From contig NZ_VCDI01000004.1 in NCBI RefSeq assembly GCF_005844085.1, positions 62,001-126,000 on the forward strand: a stretch of DNA of 64,000 nt, given 5' to 3'. The notes below the pieces were generated by a model. That model was given only the letters and a program-made list of their open reading frames with translations. It was not told where the DNA came from and made no database searches. A program made the translations under genes and the position numbers. This document shows positions 44,582-52,231 of this stretch, piece after piece (position 1 is the first letter of the stretch; the number at the start of each line of letters is the position of its first letter). This DNA comes from Lichenicoccus roseus (GTDB taxonomy: Bacteria; Pseudomonadota; Alphaproteobacteria; Acetobacterales; Acetobacteraceae).

Positions 44582-45057
44582 TAAACCGATTGACGATCGC
44601 AAGCCTGCTTGCCCTGACGGCGGGACTATGGAGCCCCTCCGCCCACGCCGATGGCCAGAAACGCATCGGCGCGGTGAGCACCACCTTCCGGCTGCTCGGC
44701 CGCAACGACCAGATCGCGGTCGACCGCTACGACGACCCGCGCGTCGACAACGTGTCGTGCTACATGTCGCACGCCGAGACCGGCGGCGTGCGTGGTTCGC
44801 TCGGTGTCGCGACCGACCCGAGCCGCTTCTCGATCGCCTGCCGCGCCACCGGCAAGCCGGTCGTGCATGGCGACCTGCCGGCCAGCGAGGTGGTGTTCGA
44901 CCAGTCCAGCAGCTTCTTCTTCAAGGTGATCCGGGTGACGCGGATGTACGATCCGGAGAAGCACGTGCTGCTCTACCTGGTCTGGTCCACCAGGGCGATG
45001 ACCACCGGCGGCAGCCCGTACAACAGCATCACCGCCGTACCGCTCGACGCGCCGTAG
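44578..45057 (+). CDS. creA: CreA family periplasmic protein
   Basis: A 159-residue exported protein from ATG 44578, which overlaps the preceding stop (ATGA). A signal peptide (MINRLTIASLLALTAGLW, cleavage near AHA-DG) is followed by the CreA pattern RIGAVSTTFRLLGRNDQIAVDRYDDPRVDNVSCYMSH and FSIACRATG; two Cys could form a disulfide. CreA is encoded with creBCD in enterobacteria, but its role is unknown. Here it ends an operon with an M1 peptidase and an AIM24 protein, and converges on a LysR gene. Confidence 0.88.
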   Translation: MINRLTIASLLALTAGLWSPSAHADGQKRIGAVSTTFRLLGRNDQIAVDRYDDPRVDNVSCYMSHAETGGVRGSLGVATDPSRFSIACRATGKPVVHGDLPASEVVFDQSSSFFFKVIRVTRMYDPEKHVLLYLVWSTRAMTTGGSPYNSITAVPLDAP

Positions 45058-45072
45058 GACCGGGCTGCGCTT

Positions 45073-45972
45073 TCACGCCAACCTTGGCGGCAGCTGTTCC
45101 ACCAGGTAGTCGACCAGAGCACGTGTCGCGGGCAGCATCCAGCGTCGGCTTGGAAAAGCGAGATGCGCGATGCCTTCCCGCGAACGCCATCGTGGCAGGA
45201 CGCGGACGAGGGAGCCGGCGGCGATTGCTTCATGGCAGTATCCTTCGGCAACAAGCGCGATCCCCACGCCGGCGATGGCGGCACCGCGCAGGGCCACGAA
45301 ATCACCGACGACAAACCGGGGCTCGAACTCGATCGCGACCTCCTTGCCGTCGTTGCCGATCAACTCCCAACGCTGACGGCCGAAATCGTTGCCCAGAGCG
45401 AGAAGCGGTCCGTCGGCCAGGTCCGCGACACGGTCGACAGGGCTACGCGCGAGAAGATGGCGCGGATCTGCCACCAGGATGCGGCGGGTCATGCCGAGGC
45501 GACGGACGATGACGGTCGGGTCGTCCTGCAGTTGTTCCCTTGCCCGGATGGCCAGATCGAAGCGTTCCTCGACCAGGTTGACGAAGCGGTTCGAAACGTC
45601 GAGCGCGAGCCGGATTTCCGGATACCGCAGCAGGAACCCCGGCAGGACGTCCATGACGACGTCATGCAGCAGGCCGGGTGGACAGGCGACGCGTAGCGAG
45701 CCGCGGGGCGCCGCTGCGGCAATGGCGGCGGCGGCGCTGGCTCCCTCCGCCCCGGCGAGCATCGCCTGGGCTTCGACATATACGGCGTTGCCGACTTCGG
45801 TGACGCGGAACGCCCGGGTGGAACGCTCGATCAGGCGTACTCCGAGAACCTTCTCGAGGCGCGCGACCCGCTTGCTGACCGCCGACTTCGTCGTGCGAAG
45901 CGCACGTGCGGCAGCACTGAAACCCCGCTGCTCGACGACGTGGGCGAACGCCGCCAGATCATTCAGATCCAT
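45073..45972 (-). CDS. LysR family transcriptional regulator
   Basis: A 299-residue LTTR. From ATG 45972 the protein starts MDLNDLAAFAHVVEQRGFSAAARAL with the recognition region TTKSAVSKRVARLE; an upstream in-frame codon at 46008 would add 12 residues. The C-terminal effector domain follows from about residue 90. It is divergent from a glutathione S-transferase-like gene 123 bases away. The spacer holds two perfect palindromes with 3-base centres, one fitting the LysR T-N11-A box, so this GST gene is its likely target. Confidence 0.91.
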   Translation of the reverse strand: MDLNDLAAFAHVVEQRGFSAAARALRTTKSAVSKRVARLEKVLGVRLIERSTRAFRVTEVGNAVYVEAQAMLAGAEGASAAAAIAAAAPRGSLRVACPPGLLHDVVMDVLPGFLLRYPEIRLALDVSNRFVNLVEERFDLAIRAREQLQDDPTVIVRRLGMTRRILVADPRHLLARSPVDRVADLADGPLLALGNDFGRQRWELIGNDGKEVAIEFEPRFVVGDFVALRGAAIAGVGIALVAEGYCHEAIAAGSLVRVLPRWRSREGIAHLAFPSRRWMLPATRALVDYLVEQLPPRLA

Positions 45973-45989
45973 CGACTGTTTCCTAATCG

Positions 45990-46034
45990 CGAACGATGCG
46001 TTCGTCAATCAGGGGCTTCTGCCGATACGGCAGA
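45990..46034. promoter_or_regulatory. Two palindromes, probable LysR operator, between LysR and GST genes
   Basis: CGAACG-ATG-CGTTCG at 45990-46004 and TCTGCCG-ATA-CGGCAGA at 46018-46034 are perfect inverted repeats with 3-base centres, 29 bp apart centre to centre. The second contains T-N11-A (46020 to 46032), the standard LysR box geometry. Two sites on one face of the helix suit an LTTR tetramer that controls both its own gene and the divergent gene. Confidence 0.55.
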
Positions 46035-46095
46035 CGGTCGAAATAGCAGCCATGCCGAAGCCGAGGTTTCTCGTGCAGAGCCAGGAGCTCATACG

Positions 46096-46701
46096 ATGCG
46101 ACTCTACTACCTGCCCGCTTCCTGCTCGATGTCAGTGCACATCGCAGCTCTCGAAGCCGGTATCGATCTGGAAATAGCCATGGTCGAGCTTCATCCGGAC
46201 GGCACCAAGACGGCTGGTGATCGCGATTACTTCGAGATCAATCCGAAAGGCAAGGTGCCCCTGCTGGAAGTTGCCGAGGGCAGGCTGACGGAGACCCAGG
46301 TCATCCTGCAATATGTCGCATCGCTCGCGCCCGGGAGACTCCCGATGCCCGCCGAAGGATTCGATCGCTACCGCTTCCTGGAAACCCTGAACTTCATTGC
46401 CTCCGAGATCCATCGCGGCTTCGGGCCCATGTGGAGCCCGCTCATAGCGCCCGCACACAGGGCAGACACGGTTGCCGCGATCGGCAGGGCCTTCGGGATC
46501 CTCGAGCGGATCATCGGAGATCGGGGCTTCGTGTTCGGCCATCACTTCACCATCGCCGACGCCTATGCCTTCGCGATAACCGGATGGGCTCCGATGTTCG
46601 ACATGGACCTCCGGCAATGGCCGGTCCTGGCGTCCTGGCGGGAGCGGATCGGCGCACGCCCCGCCGTCGTGCAGGCGATGCGCGAGGAAGGCCTGATCTA
46701 G
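46096..46701 (+). CDS. Glutathione S-transferase family protein
   Basis: A 201-residue GST starting at ATG 46096 with a CAGGAG ribosome site. The thioredoxin-like N-terminal domain reads MRLYYLPASCSMSVHIAALEAG, with Cys/Ser residues at the usual glutathione-activating position of beta-class GSTs. NPKGKVPLLEV gives the cis-Pro, and LTETQVILQYVA the glutathione-gamma-Glu contact. The all-alpha C-terminal domain includes HHFTIADAYAFAI, the N-capping box Asp motif. It is under probable control of the divergent LysR protein. A decayed oxidoreductase gene follows. Confidence 0.91.
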   Translation: MRLYYLPASCSMSVHIAALEAGIDLEIAMVELHPDGTKTAGDRDYFEINPKGKVPLLEVAEGRLTETQVILQYVASLAPGRLPMPAEGFDRYRFLETLNFIASEIHRGFGPMWSPLIAPAHRADTVAAIGRAFGILERIIGDRGFVFGHHFTIADAYAFAITGWAPMFDMDLRQWPVLASWRERIGARPAVVQAMREEGLI

Positions 46702-46757
46702 GCGGGATGATTTCACCGAGAGGCGGACAGCCGTGATGAGCGTCAGGCGGAAAATGC

Positions 46758-47259
46758 ATCTCGCGGCGTTATGTCGGGCGGGTCCTGTCGACCGCGCTGG
46801 TTGCCGGCGACGATTGCAGCCTCGGGTCGGTCAGCAGGTCCAACAGCTACATGCTCGATCCGGAGAACGGCGCCAATCCGCTGACCGTCCATGGTGGGCA
46901 TTTCCTGGACACCCTGTTCAGTCTCGGCGAGTTCGAGGAACTCGCAGCCCGCACCGCGACCAGTATCCCCGAGGTAACCATCCGCTATACTGGCGAGACG
47001 ATCGGGGATCGAAGGGCGGCGCGGCAGCGCTCCGCTCGAACGCCTGGATCCTCCGGAAGTGCTTCGTGCCTTGCCGGCCGGTGCCGGTCCGCTCGCTGAT
47101 CCGGTGGCAAACATCGCGCGGAACTATGCAGCCCTGGCACAAGACATCCTTGACCACACCCATCACCCGCCGGGTTTCGACGTGGCCGTGTCGCGCCATC
47201 GCATGCTGGACGCCATCACACGTTCAGCGAAGTCGGGAACGGTGCAGAGCTACTTCTGA
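46758..47259 (+). pseudogene. Remnant of a Gfo/Idh/MocA (Gal80-like) oxidoreductase, truncated and frameshifted
   Basis: Two frames together spell the C-terminal half of a Gfo/Idh/MocA protein. Frame one from about 46770 reads YVGRVLSTALVAG, then YMLDPENGANPLTVHGGH, FLDTLFSLGEFEEL and a run ending TIRYTGETI near 46995. The homology then continues in another frame from about 47020: RLDPPEVLRALPAGAG, ANIARNYAALAQDIL and AVSRHRMLDAITRSA, ending in TGA at 47257-47259. The NAD(P)-binding Rossmann half that should precede it is missing, because the GST gene lies directly upstream. One frameshift near 46995-47020 plus 5' truncation make a functional product unlikely. Confidence 0.72.
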
Positions 47260-47281
47260 CTTCGGCTGGGGAACGAACATC

Positions 47282-47992
47282 ATGACGGAAAGCCTGCGGG
47301 GCCAGCGCGTGCTGGTGGTGGGGGCGGCCGGAGGCATCGGCCGGGCGACCGCAATGGCCTTCGCGTCGGCCGGTGCTGCAGTGAGCGCGGCCGGTCGGAC
47401 GCCTGGACAGATCGCCGCGGTGGCCGAGGCGGTCGGCGGTGAGAGTGTCGCGCTGGATGTGCTGGACAACGACGCCATCGAGCGGTTCTTCGCCGGCCAC
47501 CCGGCATTCGACCACGTGGTGGTCGCCGCCGCCAGCACGACCGGCGGTCCGGTTGCCAGACTATCCCTCGACGATGCGAAGGCCTCGATGGAGAGCAAGT
47601 TCTGGGGCGCCTACCGCGTGGCGCGTGCCTGCAGGATCAGCGAGCACGGCTCGATCACCTTCGTGTCCGGCATGCTGTCGCAGCGCCCCTCCGCCGCCTC
47701 GGTGTTGCAGGGCGCGATCAACGCGGCGCTGGAGGCGCTGGCCCGCGGACTGGCGCTCGAGCGGGCGCCGGTCAGGGTCAACACGGTGTCGCCCGGCATC
47801 ATCGACACGCCGCTGCACGACCGCATGCCCGAGGCGTCGCGGGCGGCGATGTTCGATCGGATGCGGTCCGGCCTGCCGGTCCGGCGACTGGGCCAAGCCG
47901 AGGATGTGGCCCAGGCCATCCTGTTCGCGGCATCGAACCCGTTCGTCACCGGCTCGACCATCAACGTCGATGGCGGCGGCCGGATCATGTGA
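47282..47992 (+). CDS. SDR family protein lacking the YxxxK catalytic motif
   Basis: A 236-residue short-chain dehydrogenase/reductase fold. The NAD(P)-binding GAAGGIGRA is at residues 14-22, DHVVVAAAS replaces the NNAG motif, and VRVNTVSPGIIDTPL and a C-terminal GSTINVDGGG are standard. Where YxxxK should lie, the sequence reads SVLQGAINAALEALARG, i.e. Q-x3-N, so the classical Tyr/Lys pair is absent. I recall a conserved SDR subgroup with this same VLQGAINAAL sequence, so it is probably not decay. It follows the oxidoreductase remnant by 22 bases and converges on tamB. Function is unknown. Confidence 0.82.
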   Translation: MTESLRGQRVLVVGAAGGIGRATAMAFASAGAAVSAAGRTPGQIAAVAEAVGGESVALDVLDNDAIERFFAGHPAFDHVVVAAASTTGGPVARLSLDDAKASMESKFWGAYRVARACRISEHGSITFVSGMLSQRPSAASVLQGAINAALEALARGLALERAPVRVNTVSPGIIDTPLHDRMPEASRAAMFDRMRSGLPVRRLGQAEDVAQAILFAASNPFVTGSTINVDGGGRIM

Positions 47993-48019
47993 CGGATCGC
48001 GGCGCCGCACCCGTCCGCC

Positions 48020-51000
48020 TCAGTACTGGAACTGGTATTTCAACCCGACGCTGCTGCCGGGATCGTTCTCCGGCGTGGTGGTGCCGGTGACCTGGCCGCC
48101 GGTACCGACCACCGTCTCGAGCTTGAGGCGGCGGGTGAGGTCGATCTGCACCTGCGCCTGGGTGCCGGCACCGGAGGTGGACTGCTTGGCGCCGACATAG
48201 ACGCCGCGGGCGACATACTTGCCGGCTTCCACGCTGGCGCCGCTCGTGTTGGCGCCACCGCTGCCGACCGAGAGCCGGTCCAGCCCCAGCGTGCTGCGCA
48301 CCGTCCCAAGCACGCCGCCGCCGCTGCCGCCGGCGCCGCTCAGTTCGGCGAGGGCGGCGGTGAGGCTGACGATCTGCGCCGTCGACAGCTTGGTGGTGGT
48401 CTGCTGGAACAGGATCAGCGCCAGGACCTGGTCCTGCGGCAGCGGCGGGTTGGACGACAGCGTGATCTTCGGGGCCGACGCATATCCGCCGACATGGAGC
48501 CGGGCGACATCGTTCTCAACGAAGCTCTCGGCGGTGAAGTCGAGCGACGGGTCGATCGCGTTGGTGACGCCGGCGCCATCGAAGCCGACCCGGCCCTTGG
48601 TGAAGGTGAGCGATACGCCGGCCAGGCTGAAGGTGCCGCGACGCATGTCGAAGCCGCCGCTCACCTGCGGCGCGGTGGTGGTCCCGCCGACGTGCAGCTT
48701 GCCAGCCATCTCCGCGTCCAGCCCGTGGCCGCGCACGAAGATCTGGCCCGGCGACCGCACGGTCATGTCGAGGCCGACGATGCGCGCGGGAGCCACGGCG
48801 GCCTGCGTCGCCCGCGTCTCGCCCGGGCGGATCACGTCCAGCGTCGCGACCGATGGCGGCAGGCCATTCGGGATGTTGATGGCCGCGCTGTCGATGGTCA
48901 CCGTGCCGGCAACGTCGAGGCGGGACTGCACCTGCCCCTTCACCGTGAGGTCCATGTCGAGCACCGCGGTCAGCAGGTCGCTGGCCAGCGGCTTGGCCTT
49001 GTGCGCTGTGAGATGCAGGTCGACCGGCAGGCCGGGCACAAGGGCGCCGACGCTGCCGGAGGCGTTCAGCGTGCCGTCGCCGGCATGCGCCACGAAGCTG
49101 TCGATGCCGATGCTCTGGCCGCGCGCGGTGATCAGGGCGGAGATGTCGGTCAGCCGCACCCCTTGCGCGAAATCCTGGATCTGGCCGTGATCGAGCCGGA
49201 TGGCGCCATCCAGCCGGGGCGCCTTCGCGGTGCCGCTGACCCCGAGATCGAGGCCGAGCTGGCCGCCGGCCTGGCGCCCCTCGGCGCCGAGCACGGCATT
49301 GGCCACCGCGAGATCGATGTTGCCGCGTGCCCGCAGCCCGAGCGCGCCATCGGCGCCGACCGGCGCGGTGCCGGAGAGCGCCAGCGCGATCTCCCGGCCG
49401 GCATCGAGATGGGCATCGATGCGTGCCGAACCCCCGACCAGCACCGCCCTGGCATCCAGCACCGCCGGCGGCAGCGAGGCGGCGGGTCCGGTGCGCAGGT
49501 GCATGTTGCGCGCGGTGAGCGTCACGCTGCCGCTCGGCTTCGCGGTGGTGCCGGTCAGGCGCGCCTGCGCGGCGATCACCCCGGTGGCATCCAGGGTGGG
49601 GGCAAACGGCCTGGCAAGTGCGGGCGTGACGTTGGCGAGCGACGCGGTGAGATCGAGGCGCGGGCTGACCGTGCCGGCGACATCGAGCAGAGCCCCCGTT
49701 GTCGCACCCGCCGGCGCCAGACTGGCCCGCAGCCGGTCGACCTCGATCGCCGGACCGAAGCCGATGCGGGCCGGCGCCAGCAGGCGCAGCGTCTCGCCCT
49801 TCGCGGTCCCGGCGAGACGCTGCACCCGCACATGCTTGCCGGGCAGGTCGAGCAGCAGGGCGGCATCCAGCGTGGCGGGAGCGCCGGCGACATGCTCGAA
49901 CGCGCCGCGCGCCGTCACCGCGAGCGCCGTCTGCGGCCCCTTCGCCGTCACGCTGGCGTTGCCGGTGATGCCGCTGGCGGCAATCTGGTCGGCGCGCAGG
50001 GCAAGGTCGAGGGTGGGTGTCCCGGCCGGATCGACGACGGTGCCGGCGAGCGCCAGCCGGCCGACGCTGGCAGGCCGGGCGCCGGCCGATCCGCTGACGT
50101 CGATGCGCGCCACCGGATGCGCGCTCCCGGCGGGCTGCGAGGTGGTGACCACCGCCTTCAGGCTGCCGGTGATCGCCTGCCCGGCCACCCGGCTGAGATC
50201 GGCAAGCCGGGCCATGCGCAGGTCGACCGAGCCGAGCGGCAGCCTGGCCCCCGCCGGCAGCGTCAGGTCGGCGTGGCCGCTGGCGCTCTTCCAGCCAAGC
50301 CGGTCGAGCGTCACGTGGGTCGAGCCGTCTGCCAGCCGCGCGACGTTGGCCGCCAGCGTCAGCGGCGCCCGGTCGAGGGTGCCGTCCAGGGTGATGTGAC
50401 CCTGCGGCGCCTTCGGCAGATGGTCGGCATCGAGCGCCAGGGTCAGCGGCCCGGCCGGGATGATGTCGGAGCCGATGTTGCCGTTCGCACGCACCGAGGC
50501 GGCGAGATCGTCGAGCGGTCCGTGCACGCTGGCATCGAGGCCGAGTGTGCCGCGCAAGGTAGGCAGCGCCGCCTGCAGGTTCGGCAGGCGCAGGCTGGTA
50601 TGCAGGTCGAGGGTGTTGGACAGGTCGCTGCCGGACGCATCCAGGTGCAGCGCGCGCCCGTCCAGCTTCAGGCCGTAGATCCGCACGTCGTGGCCGGCGA
50701 GGGAGGCGGTCAGCGACACCTGCCCGGCATCGCCGATCAGCCCGACCGCCTGCGGCTGGCCGCCGGTGATGGCGACGGTACCGCCGAGGCCCACGATCTC
50801 GGCGCCGTTGCGGAGTTCGAAATCGGTGCCGAGGGCGGCATGCCCGGCGAGCGTCACGCCGCCGGCCTCGGCCAGGGGCGCCAGCTGCGGCAGGGTGATG
50901 CCGAGATGGCCGTGCAACGCCGATCCACCCGGCTGGGTCGCCGCGGTGAAGATGCGGCCCTGGATCTGCGCGAGGTCGTGGAACAGGGTCAGGTCGACCG

Positions 51001-52231
51001 GCCGCCCGGGCTGGTCGCCGTGCAGGGTGGCCTCGAGCATCACCGGCGACTGCGCGAGCAGCGCCGGGCGCGGGCCGGGAATGCGCAGCCCGTCCAGTAC
51101 CGCGTGCAGCGTCGCCGGTCCGCTGGCGGCGCCGTCGGCCGCCTGTCCGGTGAAATCGGCGGTCAGGCGGCTGAGCCCGACGCCGGGCGCGGTCAGGTTG
51201 TCGAGCACGAGACGGCCGCTGCCGGCGGGTGCCGCCGGGGTGCCGGAAACATGCGCGTTCAGCGATACCCCGTTCCAGGCGATGCCCGGGCGCGGCTCCA
51301 TCGCCGGCGCGCTGCCGGTTGTGCTCAGGTCGAAATGCCGCGTCATCAGGTCGGCGGTGCCCTGCGCGTCCAGCACCACCGGGCCTGCCTTCAGCGCAAG
51401 CTTCACCGCACTGGCCTCGCGCGGACCATCGAGATCCAGCGACAGGGTCAGCGGATCGAGCATCGGCATCGCAGCGAGCGCAGTCACCAGGCCGCCCTGC
51501 GGGTCGTGTGCATGCAGGTGCAGCCCGAGGCGTTCCGCGTTGGTCAGCGCGGTGAGCGACACCGTGCCAGGATGGTCGAGACGCTTCACGTCGAGCGCGA
51601 TGTCGCTGTCCGGCAGCGTCGCCACCGAGACACCGTTGAGCAGCGGCGCGATGCCCGCCACGCGCACATGGCCGTCGAGGCCGAGATCGGCGGCGAGCCC
51701 GGTCACCGGGGCGGCGATGGCGAGTTCGCCGACATGCAGGCGTGCGATCTCGATGGCGAAGTTCGGGATCGAGCTGCCACCCGATTTCGACGGCGGCGAC
51801 GGTCTGGCGTCCGGATCGGCCACCGGCAGGCGCGCCACCGCGATGCGGTCGATCGAGGCGAGGTCGATGCGCGCGGTGCGGCCGATCAGCGCCAGCGGGT
51901 GCCAGTCGAGCCGGATGCCGTCGATGGTGAGCCAGGTGCCGAGATGGTCGTGCACCGCGACATGGGCGACGCGAAGACCGTCGGGGAATCGGCCGGCGAG
52001 GCCGTCCAGCGTCACCAGGCCGCCGCTCAGCGACGCCGCCTGCCGCTCGATCAGCCGTCGGCCGGGACCGGTGTTGGCGCCGATCAGCAGCACCGCCAGC
52101 ACCAGCACGACCAAAGCGAGCGGTGCGCCGACCAGCAGGCCGACGGTCCAGAGCAGGATGCGCCTGGCGCGGCGGCTTCTGGCGGGTGCTGGGTCGGCCA
52201 TCGGCCCTCCGGGCGGCCTTGCGGCCGGCAT
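48020..52231 (-). CDS. tamB: TamB-like translocation and assembly module protein (DUF490)
   Basis: A 1403-residue inner-membrane-anchored periplasmic protein. One N-terminal helix (ILLWTVGLLVGAPLALVVL and on) is followed by a very long beta-rich region of repeated amphipathic strands, as in TamB/AsmA-type bridge proteins that span the periplasm and move lipids or help outer-membrane protein assembly. The C-terminal TamB/DUF490 domain (about the last 350 residues) ends in LKYQFQY, a beta-signal-like terminus. The ATG at 52231 overlaps the tamA TGA (ATGA). ATG 52201 is a possible internal alternative. The pair tamA-tamB is a conserved operon. Confidence 0.91.
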   Translation of the reverse strand: MPAARPPGGPMADPAPARSRRARRILLWTVGLLVGAPLALVVLVLAVLLIGANTGPGRRLIERQAASLSGGLVTLDGLAGRFPDGLRVAHVAVHDHLGTWLTIDGIRLDWHPLALIGRTARIDLASIDRIAVARLPVADPDARPSPPSKSGGSSIPNFAIEIARLHVGELAIAAPVTGLAADLGLDGHVRVAGIAPLLNGVSVATLPDSDIALDVKRLDHPGTVSLTALTNAERLGLHLHAHDPQGGLVTALAAMPMLDPLTLSLDLDGPREASAVKLALKAGPVVLDAQGTADLMTRHFDLSTTGSAPAMEPRPGIAWNGVSLNAHVSGTPAAPAGSGRLVLDNLTAPGVGLSRLTADFTGQAADGAASGPATLHAVLDGLRIPGPRPALLAQSPVMLEATLHGDQPGRPVDLTLFHDLAQIQGRIFTAATQPGGSALHGHLGITLPQLAPLAEAGGVTLAGHAALGTDFELRNGAEIVGLGGTVAITGGQPQAVGLIGDAGQVSLTASLAGHDVRIYGLKLDGRALHLDASGSDLSNTLDLHTSLRLPNLQAALPTLRGTLGLDASVHGPLDDLAASVRANGNIGSDIIPAGPLTLALDADHLPKAPQGHITLDGTLDRAPLTLAANVARLADGSTHVTLDRLGWKSASGHADLTLPAGARLPLGSVDLRMARLADLSRVAGQAITGSLKAVVTTSQPAGSAHPVARIDVSGSAGARPASVGRLALAGTVVDPAGTPTLDLALRADQIAASGITGNASVTAKGPQTALAVTARGAFEHVAGAPATLDAALLLDLPGKHVRVQRLAGTAKGETLRLLAPARIGFGPAIEVDRLRASLAPAGATTGALLDVAGTVSPRLDLTASLANVTPALARPFAPTLDATGVIAAQARLTGTTAKPSGSVTLTARNMHLRTGPAASLPPAVLDARAVLVGGSARIDAHLDAGREIALALSGTAPVGADGALGLRARGNIDLAVANAVLGAEGRQAGGQLGLDLGVSGTAKAPRLDGAIRLDHGQIQDFAQGVRLTDISALITARGQSIGIDSFVAHAGDGTLNASGSVGALVPGLPVDLHLTAHKAKPLASDLLTAVLDMDLTVKGQVQSRLDVAGTVTIDSAAINIPNGLPPSVATLDVIRPGETRATQAAVAPARIVGLDMTVRSPGQIFVRGHGLDAEMAGKLHVGGTTTAPQVSGGFDMRRGTFSLAGVSLTFTKGRVGFDGAGVTNAIDPSLDFTAESFVENDVARLHVGGYASAPKITLSSNPPLPQDQVLALILFQQTTTKLSTAQIVSLTAALAELSGAGGSGGGVLGTVRSTLGLDRLSVGSGGANTSGASVEAGKYVARGVYVGAKQSTSGAGTQAQVQIDLTRRLKLETVVGTGGQVTGTTTPENDPGSSVGLKYQFQY

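Noticed and set aside
46733-47281. Open frame from 46733 continuing into the SDR gene, which would give a 419-residue protein.
   Set aside because: The upstream 183 codons are out of frame with the readable oxidoreductase remnant and have shadow-like composition; the SDR start at 47282 is preferred.
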